Positions 1-4,803 of a DNA stretch of 26,698 nucleotides are shown piece after piece. The notes beneath the pieces were generated by a model. That model was not told the DNA's origin and did not search any database. It saw nothing but the letters and a program-made list of their open reading frames with translations. The translations under genes and the position numbers were made by a program. Source of the DNA: a virus. The stretch spans positions 1-26,698 of the IMG/VR virus record IMGVR_UViG_3300004369_000121. One strand, given 5' to 3'. How positions within the stretch are numbered: the stretch's first letter is position 1; the number at the start of each line of letters is the position of its first letter.

Positions 1-135
1 CGCCAGTATGACCGGTACGATGCCCTCATCCCCCGCCTGGAATCGCAGTTCGGGCAGATGACCCCTGACGGTGCTCGCTGGATGGACCCTACCATTGACA
101 CCGACGCCCTGGATGAGATGCTGACCGATTTCTAA
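1..135 (+). CDS. C-terminal end of an unidentified protein (5' end outside window)
   Basis: Frame 1 is open from the first base and ends at TAA 133-135, giving 44 residues. The tail is acidic: it contains DTDALDEMLTDF at the very end and an earlier QMTPDGARWMDP stretch. The codons are strongly GC-ending (CTG, GCC, GAC, ACC), like the next gene and unlike everything after about 725. A G/C hairpin follows directly. I do not recognise the family, and too little is present to assign a function. The reading frame itself is supported by the GC-rich third positions and the clean stop before a hairpin. Confidence 0.6.
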   Translation, partial: RQYDRYDALIPRLESQFGQMTPDGARWMDPTIDTDALDEMLTDF

Positions 136-147
136 ACCGTCCACTTC

Positions 148-166
148 AGGGGGACCTGCTCCCCCT
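148..166 (+). terminator. G/C hairpin after the first partial gene, possible terminator
   Basis: AGGGGG (148-153) pairs perfectly with CCCCCT (161-166) across a 7-nt loop. It lies 13 nt after the stop at 135. Only two T residues follow, so it is not a canonical intrinsic terminator. It could instead be a transcript-stabilising 3' hairpin. Confidence 0.4.
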
Positions 167-202
167 TCCACCCTTATACTGATCTCAGTTCAGACAAAGC
201 AA

Positions 203-634
203 ATGACCGCTCTTACCGCTGACCAACTGACCGCCATGGAGTTCTACCAGGAGAACCTCCGTTACGTTGAGGGGTTTGGTCTGACCAACTTGGACCGCCC
301 CGAGCGTCTGCTTTTTAAGAAGGGTCGTCGCCTGGTAGAAGACGCCCTCGCCGCCGCTACCCGTACGAATAAGACCTATGTTCAGTGGACTGCTGAAGAG
401 CATGACGCCCTGGCAGCGTGCTATCTTCGGTTTGAGGGCAACCGTCCCGCTATCGTCGCCGCCTTTATGGCATTCAGTGCCCGCCATACTGCCGACGCCG
501 TAGATATCGCCGCTCAGTCCTGCAAGGCACTTGATACCCAGCACCCTGAAACCGTGGGTATGAGAGACCATGCCGACGGTCTGCTCAACGCTCTTAACGC
601 CCTCTCCCCTGGTCGCTTTAAGAGCACCCGCTGA
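203..634 (+). CDS. 143-aa GC-rich unknown protein, possible Myb/SANT-like helical motif
   Basis: This is an alanine-rich, probably all-helical soluble protein with no signal peptide or membrane segment. Residues 62-107 start W-T-A-E-E-H, continue with a GN-R-x-x-I-V-x-x-F segment and reach an R-H-T-A-D-A-V segment. That layout is reminiscent of Myb/SANT-type three-helix DNA-binding domains (W-[ST]-x-E-E ... GN..I...F ... R[ST]...V). The resemblance is weak and by eye only. GC content (57-63% in sampled lines) and GC-ending codons differ sharply from the AT-rich late genes downstream, suggesting a different history or an early-gene island. No strong Shine-Dalgarno precedes ATG 203; ATG 236 is an alternative start. 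The antisense frame over the same bases looks like a shadow. A C-rich/G-rich hairpin ends the unit. Confidence 0.7.
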   Translation: MTALTADQLTAMEFYQENLRYVEGFGLTNLDRPERLLFKKGRRLVEDALAAATRTNKTYVQWTAEEHDALAACYLRFEGNRPAIVAAFMAFSARHTADAVDIAAQSCKALDTQHPETVGMRDHADGLLNALNALSPGRFKSTR

Positions 635-640
635 GTTCGT

Positions 641-660
641 GGGGGGGCACCGTGCCCCCT
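641..660 (+). terminator. G/C hairpin after the 143-aa gene
   Basis: GGGGGCA (643-649) pairs with TGCCCCC (653-659) over a CCG loop, beginning 8 nt after the stop codon at 634. The tract that follows is TTATGTGTT, so the U-run is weak. It marks the end of the GC-rich unit. A second imperfect stem lies just downstream at 690-710 (CCGCCGC against GCGG-T-CGG). Confidence 0.5.
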
Positions 661-727
661 TATGTGTTCGTGATTTGGCAGTGCCCCCGCCGCCGCCCTT
701 GTGCGGTCGGGTCGCCCTTAACGCCCG

Positions 728-827
728 TATATAAAACCCATGGGTCCCTATAAGCTATAAAGTCTTGCTTTTGCCAGCTCAATATTTCGACACTCTTTAT
801 AAAACTCACAACTTTTCTATATAAAAC
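728..827 (+). promoter_or_regulatory. AT-rich leader with three TATAAAAC direct repeats, candidate promoter region
   Basis: TATATAAAAC occurs at 728-737 and again at 818-827, with a one-base variant, TTTATAAAAC, at 796-805. The last copy ends 4 nt before the ATG at 832. The repeats look like -10 elements or degenerate T4-type late boxes (consensus TATAAATA), but none matches exactly and no convincing -35 box at proper spacing was found. The location is the gap between a hairpin-terminated GC-rich unit and the first AT-rich gene, which is where a promoter is expected. Confidence 0.35.
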
Positions 828-831
828 AAAA

Positions 832-1029
832 ATGGAAACACAAATACCTCAAATGCAGAAAAATCCCGGAGAAAATTTTACAACCGTAGAAGTCGATCCA
901 ATAACTGGAGAGTATTATATTAATATACCTGAGTGGGTCCTGAATGAGTTTGAGTGGTACGAGGGCACTGTAGTAAACATGGAGGTTGATGGTGATAGTA
1001 TATTGATAACCGAAGTATCTCCTGATTGA
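832..1029 (+). CDS. 65-aa AbrB/MazE (SpoVT-AbrB)-like small protein
   Basis: The core (residues ~17-61) has the swapped-hairpin pattern of the SpoVT/AbrB family: a beta strand with TTVEVDP, then G-E-Y-Y-I-N-I-P followed by an amphipathic helix, then a W-Y-E-G-T-V turn and a closing strand V-D-G-D-S-I-L-I-T-E-V. Family members bind DNA as dimers, either as transition-state regulators or as antitoxins. No toxin gene of MazF or PIN type is visible next door, so an antitoxin role is not supported. A phage regulator or a virion-unrelated accessory is more likely. The protein is acidic overall, which is unusual for a DNA binder. It is preceded by TATAAAAC repeats and no clear Shine-Dalgarno. The fold call is by eye. 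Confidence 0.65.
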   Translation: METQIPQMQKNPGENFTTVEVDPITGEYYINIPEWVLNEFEWYEGTVVNMEVDGDSILITEVSPD

Positions 1030-1035
1030 CACTAG

Positions 1036-1051
1036 ATACATAATGATGTAT
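1036..1051 (+). other. Short intergenic hairpin
   Basis: ATACAT (1036-1041) pairs with ATGTAT (1046-1051) over an AATG loop, between the AbrB-like gene and the glycosyltransferase-like gene. The stem is weak (six mostly A/T pairs) and no T-run follows. It may be a processing site or chance. Confidence 0.25.
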
Positions 1052-1077
1052 GATTACTGATGTAAACGATCTTTCTT

Positions 1078-1836
1078 ATGGCTAAAGGATTTACTGTTAA
1101 GGCGAAAACTCCGATTGGCGCTGATACCACTGAGGAGTGGGATTATGCGAAAGCGCGAGAGATGATTAAAGGTAAGACTATTGTATTTTGTCTACCTGGG
1201 AGAGGAGTTTCTTACACATATCTAAAGAACTTTGTACAACTTTGTTTTGATTTGGTACAGAACGGTGCAGCGATTCAGATTTCGCAAGACTATTCTTCCA
1301 TGGTAAACTTTGCAAGATGTAAGTGTCTTGGAGCGAATGTTTTGCGTGGACCTGATCAGATTCCGTGGGATGGCAAGCTAAAGTATGATTATCAATTATG
1401 GATTGATAGTGATATTGTTTTCAATACTGAGAAGTTTTATCAATTAGTATTGATGGATAAAGACATTGCCAGTGGTTGGTATTGTACTGAAGATGGTATG
1501 ACGACTTCTGTTGCACACTGGATGGAGGAGGACGACTTCAGAAACAATGGAGGCGTTATGAATCATGAGACATTAGAAACGATGTCAAAGCGAAAGAAAC
1601 CATTTACTGTTGACTATGCAGGATTTGGTTGGTTAATGATTAAGAATGGAGTTTTTGAGCATTCAGAAATGAAGTATCCATGGTTTGCACCTAAGATGCA
1701 AGTCTTTGAATCTGGAGAGGTTCAGGATATGTGTGGAGAGGATGTAAGTTTTTGTCTGGATGCAATCGCAGCAGGTTTTGAGATTTGGTGCGATCCTCGT
1801 ATTAGAGTTGGTCACGAGAAGACAAGAATTATCTGA
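1078..1836 (+). CDS. Glycosyltransferase-like protein, GT-A type
   Basis: The 252-aa protein shows the hallmarks of GT-A nucleotide-sugar glycosyltransferases. An N-terminal strand KTIVFCLPGRG (33-43) is followed by a helix, then YQLWIDSDIVF with the DxD-type motif D110-S-D112 for metal/nucleotide binding. The C-terminal GEDVSFCLDAIAAG (220-233) supplies the acidic catalytic-region motif, and IRVGHEK places a histidine at 246 that often completes metal coordination. There is no membrane anchor. T4-type phages use such enzymes on DNA bases or on virion/host glycans. The acceptor cannot be read from sequence. The start at ATG 1078 has no evident Shine-Dalgarno but fits the MAKGF N-terminus. It is followed 4 nt later by the next gene, so they are probably co-transcribed. 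It lies just upstream of the baseplate block, which makes virion or host-surface glycan modification a reasonable inference only. Confidence 0.8.
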   Translation: MAKGFTVKAKTPIGADTTEEWDYAKAREMIKGKTIVFCLPGRGVSYTYLKNFVQLCFDLVQNGAAIQISQDYSSMVNFARCKCLGANVLRGPDQIPWDGKLKYDYQLWIDSDIVFNTEKFYQLVLMDKDIASGWYCTEDGMTTSVAHWMEEDDFRNNGGVMNHETLETMSKRKKPFTVDYAGFGWLMIKNGVFEHSEMKYPWFAPKMQVFESGEVQDMCGEDVSFCLDAIAAGFEIWCDPRIRVGHEKTRII

Positions 1837-1840
1837 TATA

Positions 1841-2002
1841 ATGACAGAACTATATACAGTTCTCCACAAGGGTAAAGTATTACATAAGAACTTGACGGAG
1901 GAACAATACTTTGATATTATGGAGGACCTGTCGATAGAGTATTATCAGACAGGTTCTCCAAGACCACAAGATCTTAAAACTGAAATTACTCGGAGGTATT
2001 AA
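1841..2002 (+). CDS. 53-aa conserved-looking phage protein of unknown function
   Basis: ATG 1841 starts 4 nt after the preceding stop. Longer upstream starts in this frame overlap the glycosyltransferase-like gene and are not needed. The sequence begins MTELYTVLHKGKVLHKNLT, followed by an acidic helix (EEQYFDIMEDLSIEYYQTG) and a charged tail PRPQDLKTEITRRY. Small proteins with this LTEE.YF..MEDL..EYY.TG.P layout are familiar to me from T4-like cyanophages, but no function is known to me. The last codons contain CGGAGG, the Shine-Dalgarno of the next gene, and its stop lies 2 nt before that start, so the two genes are translationally linked. Confidence 0.65.
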   Translation: MTELYTVLHKGKVLHKNLTEEQYFDIMEDLSIEYYQTGSPRPQDLKTEITRRY

Positions 2003-2004
2003 TT

Positions 2005-2142
2005 ATGGCTATGCGTAAGGGTGGCGGTTATGTAGAGGGCGCACCGAAGAAAACTCGTCAAGGAGCAGGTATGAATACTAAGTATGCAGCGTCTTCTCGC
2101 AATAAAGCAAAGAAGAAGTATCGCGGACAAGGTAAAGGGTGA
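2005..2142 (+). CDS. 45-aa very basic protein, unknown function
   Basis: This complete small ORF (ATG 2005, TGA 2140-2142) has an excellent Shine-Dalgarno (GGAGG at 1992-1996), 2 nt spacing from the previous stop, and a strong terminator right after it. The peptide starts MAMRKGGGYVEGAPKKTRQG and ends with a lysine/arginine/glycine-rich tail (NKAKKKYRGQGKG). I count 13 Lys/Arg against one Glu and no Asp. Such composition suggests nucleic-acid binding, as in short ribosomal proteins or DNA-condensing peptides, but this is inference. I recognise the general pattern from cyanomyovirus genomes as a conserved hypothetical. It is short and easily missed in gene calling. Confidence 0.75.
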   Translation: MAMRKGGGYVEGAPKKTRQGAGMNTKYAASSRNKAKKKYRGQGKG

Positions 2143-2143
2143 T

Positions 2144-2170
2144 AAAAGGGGGGGTCATGACCCCTTTTTT
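2144..2170 (+). terminator. Strong intrinsic (Rho-independent) terminator
   Basis: AAAAGGGG (2144-2151) pairs with CCCCTTTT (2161-2168), and the T tract continues to 2170. An alternative inner stem is the palindrome GGGGTCATGACCCC (2151-2164). It begins 2 nt after the stop of the 45-aa gene and separates the 832-2142 operon from the baseplate module. Confidence 0.85.
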
Positions 2171-2175
2171 ATGAA

Positions 2176-2183
2176 AATAAATA
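2176..2183 (+). promoter_or_regulatory. Late-promoter-like box AATAAATA
   Basis: AATAAATA differs at one position from the T4-type late box TATAAATA. It sits immediately after the terminator, with the 90-aa gene 57 nt downstream. A transcript starting ~6 nt after the box would have a ~50-nt leader containing the hairpin at 2215-2232. Placement is good but the match is not exact. Confidence 0.5.
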
Positions 2184-2214
2184 GTATTAAGGGATAGCAA
2201 CCCCTCTAAAAGTT

Positions 2215-2232
2215 CTGATTTGTATAAATCAG
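2215..2232 (+). promoter_or_regulatory. Leader hairpin touching the ribosome-binding site
   Basis: CTGATTT (2215-2221) pairs perfectly with AAATCAG (2226-2232) over a GTAT loop. The last two stem bases are the first part of AGGA (2231-2234), the likely Shine-Dalgarno for ATG 2241. The hairpin could therefore tune translation of the 90-aa gene. It also contains the TTG at 2220, which argues against that triplet being the real start. Confidence 0.45.
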
Positions 2233-2240
2233 GATCTAAA

Positions 2241-2492
2241 ATGGGACAATCACCTGTCGATAGGAACAAAGAATACATGAGGGAGATGTGGGGGACCACA
2301 AAACTTGCCTCAGATTATGGTTCAATGCAAAATTTACCTCAAAAAAGAGTGTTAACAGAGGTAATGCACGACACTGCACCTCGTCATGACCTTAAAAAGC
2401 AGACAGAATTGCATGAAAAAATTCGTAATGATGAAGATTATGATGATTGGAGTTATGGTACAGAACCAAATTATGGAAATCTTTGGAAGTAA
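2241..2492 (+). CDS. 83-aa unknown protein upstream of gene 25
   Basis: I choose ATG 2241 because AGGA lies 6 nt upstream, while the longer option (TTG 2220) sits inside a hairpin stem. The protein starts MGQSPVDRNKEYMREMWG. It is highly charged with many Asp, Glu, Lys and Arg residues and has an acidic aromatic C-terminus (DEDYDDWSYGTEPNYGNLWK). No membrane segment or known motif was seen. It lies between its own late-like promoter and the exact late promoter of gene 25, with the TATAAATA box beginning 1 nt after its stop codon. The late context suggests a virion or assembly role, but I do not recognise the family. Confidence 0.65.
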   Translation: MGQSPVDRNKEYMREMWGTTKLASDYGSMQNLPQKRVLTEVMHDTAPRHDLKKQTELHEKIRNDEDYDDWSYGTEPNYGNLWK

Positions 2493-2493
2493 A

Positions 2494-2501
2494 TATAAAT
2501 A
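2494..2501 (+). promoter_or_regulatory. T4-type late promoter for the gene 25-6-7 block
   Basis: An exact TATAAATA lies 21 nt before ATG 2523. In T4 this octamer is recognised by RNA polymerase carrying the late sigma gp55 with gp33 and the sliding clamp. Transcription would begin near 2508 and could read through genes 25, 6 and the giant gene 7, which are separated by only 3 and 1 nt. Confidence 0.8.
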
Positions 2502-2522
2502 ATCCAGAAAACTTCTTGGCAA

Positions 2523-2924
2523 ATGGCAGTCACAAGGATATCAAGAACATTTAAGGACATTAGTTTGTCTTTTGAACCACATCCTGTGACAAAAGACCTA
2601 CCAATATTGAAGAATTCGAACGCAATTGCACGTTCTGTTCGTAATATAGTACAAACTATCCCATCTGAAAAGTTTTTTAACTCTATTTTTGGGTCCGATG
2701 TACGCTCAAGTCTGTTTGATTTTGTTGATTTTGGTACTGCATCACTCATTGAAGATCAAATTATAACAGCAATTGAAAATTTTGAACCAAGAGTGGATAA
2801 TTTAGAGGTTCAGGTCATTCCTGAACCTGATAATAATGCTTTTGACGTAACAGTGATCTTTGATATTGTCGGTCAAGATGTTCCTACTCAAGAATTTTCA
2901 TTTTTACTAGAGGCTACCAGATAA
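2523..2924 (+). CDS. 25: Baseplate wedge subunit gp25
   Basis: This is a 133-aa homologue of T4 gp25 (132 aa), the GPW_gp25 family and the P2 W / type VI secretion TssE equivalent. gp25 sits at the centre of the baseplate wedge and primes sheath assembly. Family features are clear. Residues 32-66 hold the A-I-A-R-S-V-R-N-I-V helix followed by P-S-E-K-F-F-N and F-G-S-D-V-R-S-S-L-F. The conserved E-P-R (88-90) occurs in the segment ENFEPRVDNLEVQV, followed by the closing beta sheet. Length is complete. It has an exact late promoter and lies 3 nt before gene 6. Confidence 0.95.
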   Translation: MAVTRISRTFKDISLSFEPHPVTKDLPILKNSNAIARSVRNIVQTIPSEKFFNSIFGSDVRSSLFDFVDFGTASLIEDQIITAIENFEPRVDNLEVQVIPEPDNNAFDVTVIFDIVGQDVPTQEFSFLLEATR

Positions 2925-2927
2925 AAC

Positions 2928-4802
2928 ATGCCTTTTACAAAATTTTCAAACCTAGATTTTGACCAAATAAAGACCTCTATTAAGAGTTATCTCCGTGCAA
3001 ACTCAGATTTCACGGATTTTGACTTTGAGGGGTCTAATTTTTCGGTTTTAATCGACACATTAGCGTACAATACTTACATTAATGCGTTTAACGCAAACAT
3101 GGTTGCCAATGAATCCTTCTTGGACTCGGCAACATTGCGCGAAAACGTCGTTTCTTTAGCAAGAAACATTGGATACGTACCTCGCTCTAGAAGCGCCTCT
3201 AAGGCGACTGTAAGTATTAGTGTATCTACAGCAGAAGATAAGAATACTGCGACCTTACAGGCGGGTCTAGTGTGTATAGGAGCGGTAAATGGCAGCAATT
3301 ACATATTTTCTATTCCAGAAAATGTCACAACTACATTAAAATTTGGAAATGGAACTTTTAGTGACATAATCGTCTATGAAGGAACATATCTTAAAAAGCA
3401 ATTTGTTGCTAATACATCAATAAATCAGCGTTTTATTCTTGATAATTCTTTCATTGACACTTCAACTATAGTTGTAAGAGTAAAAGGACCATCAGATAGT
3501 GGTGAAGGTAATGAATACACTAGAGTTGATAATATTCTGAAAATTGATAAAAACTCCAAAGTATACTTAATTCAAGAAGTTCAGGATGAGAAGTATGAAC
3601 TGTTGTTTGGAGATGGTTATTTTGGTAAAAAGTTGGAAAATGGCGCAATAATCACAGTATCATACATTACTACTAATGGTGAGGAAGGTAATGGTGCTAG
3701 TGAATTTGCTTTTGCGGGAAGAGTAATAGATGATAGCAATACTATAATTGAAAATGTATCAATTACAACTAAAACTAAATCTATAAATGGAGGAAATATT
3801 GAAAGTGTAGATTCGATTAAGTACTTTGCTCCTAGATTATATTCATCCCAATATCGTGCTGTAACTGCTCGTGATTATGAAGGAATTATTCAATCAATTT
3901 ATCCAAATACAGAGTCTGTATCTGTTGTTGGTGGCGAAGAGTTAGATCCACCACAGTTTGGTAATGTTATCATTAGCATTAAACCAAAGAATGGCAGTTA
4001 TATTTCGGATTTTGATAAACAAACATTACTTTCAAAACTGAAGAACTATTCTCTCTCAGGAATAAATCAGAAAATTGTAGATCTTAAGGTCTTATATGTT
4101 GAAATAGATTCTGCAGTTTATTATGACAACTCCAGAACATCCAGTGTTGCCGATCTTAAGAGCGCCGTAGTATCAGTCCTCAATAGTTTCGCAAAAGCAA
4201 ACATCAATCAGTTTGGAGGAAGGTTTAAGTATAGTAAGATATGCCAAACAATTGATAACTGCGATAATGCGATTACATCAAACATTACAAGAGTTATTAT
4301 TCGTAGAGATTTAAAAGTTCAAATTAATCAGTCTACACAGTATGAATTGTGTTTTGGTAATAAGTTTCGTGTCAATAGTGAAGGATTTAATATAAAGAGT
4401 ACAGGATTTACTCTTTCTGGCAGAACGGGAACATTCTATTTCACAGATGTTCCAAACAGTGATGGTACTACTGGTGTTATATCTGTCGTTAAAGATATTG
4501 GAAATTCTGGTAAATATGAGGTTGTACTCAAATCTGCAGGAACTGTTGATTATGTTAAGGGAGAGATAATTTTAGAAACTCTGAATATAACTTCAACTAC
4601 AGTAGACAATAATATTGTCGAAATTCAAGCATTCCCAGAATCAAATGATATTGTAGGATTAAAGGATTTGTATCTATCCTTTTCTGTTGCTGATAGTACC
4701 ATAAATATGGTTAAAGATACTATAACATCTGGCGAACAGATTTCTGGCGTTGGATACAAGGTTACTTCAAGCTACTTAAACGGAGAACTTAAGAGGGGAT
4801 AA
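2928..4802 (+). CDS. 6: Baseplate wedge subunit gp6 (baseplate J-like)
   Basis: At 624 aa it is close to T4 gp6 (660 aa). gp6 dimers form the inner ring linking wedges. The N-terminal ~85 residues are typical of the family: F-S-N-L-D-F-D-Q-I-K then LIDTLAYNTYINAFNANMVA, NESFLDSA and ARNIGYVPRS. The central T-A-R-D-Y-E-G-I-I segment (about 312-320) followed by a GGE..DPP.FG.V pattern is the standard baseplate-J/gp6 core signature. The C-terminal ~200 residues are beta-rich and less recognisable. It overlaps neither neighbour but is packed between gene 25 (3 nt) and gene 7 (1 nt). Its last codons, AAGAGGGGA, contain the Shine-Dalgarno for the next gene. Confidence 0.93.
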   Translation: MPFTKFSNLDFDQIKTSIKSYLRANSDFTDFDFEGSNFSVLIDTLAYNTYINAFNANMVANESFLDSATLRENVVSLARNIGYVPRSRSASKATVSISVSTAEDKNTATLQAGLVCIGAVNGSNYIFSIPENVTTTLKFGNGTFSDIIVYEGTYLKKQFVANTSINQRFILDNSFIDTSTIVVRVKGPSDSGEGNEYTRVDNILKIDKNSKVYLIQEVQDEKYELLFGDGYFGKKLENGAIITVSYITTNGEEGNGASEFAFAGRVIDDSNTIIENVSITTKTKSINGGNIESVDSIKYFAPRLYSSQYRAVTARDYEGIIQSIYPNTESVSVVGGEELDPPQFGNVIISIKPKNGSYISDFDKQTLLSKLKNYSLSGINQKIVDLKVLYVEIDSAVYYDNSRTSSVADLKSAVVSVLNSFAKANINQFGGRFKYSKICQTIDNCDNAITSNITRVIIRRDLKVQINQSTQYELCFGNKFRVNSEGFNIKSTGFTLSGRTGTFYFTDVPNSDGTTGVISVVKDIGNSGKYEVVLKSAGTVDYVKGEIILETLNITSTTVDNNIVEIQAFPESNDIVGLKDLYLSFSVADSTINMVKDTITSGEQISGVGYKVTSSYLNGELKRG

Positions 4803-4803
4803 A

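Noticed and set aside
185-571. Antisense open frame of 128 aa over the GC-rich gene
   Set aside because: It mirrors the sense frame at 203-634, has no ribosome-binding site of note, and the sense gene agrees in strand, composition and hairpin with its neighbours.
1837-1842. Perfect TATAAT at the end of the glycosyltransferase-like gene
   Set aside because: It overlaps the next start codon (1841), so it cannot drive that gene; no matching -35 box was seen.
2222-2230. TATAAATC as a second late promoter
   Set aside because: Last base differs from consensus, it lies inside the leader hairpin, and a transcript from it would start at or near the start codon.
2220-2240. TTG start giving a 90-aa version of the gene upstream of gene 25
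   Set aside because: The TTG lies in a hairpin stem, while ATG 2241 has AGGA at good spacing.
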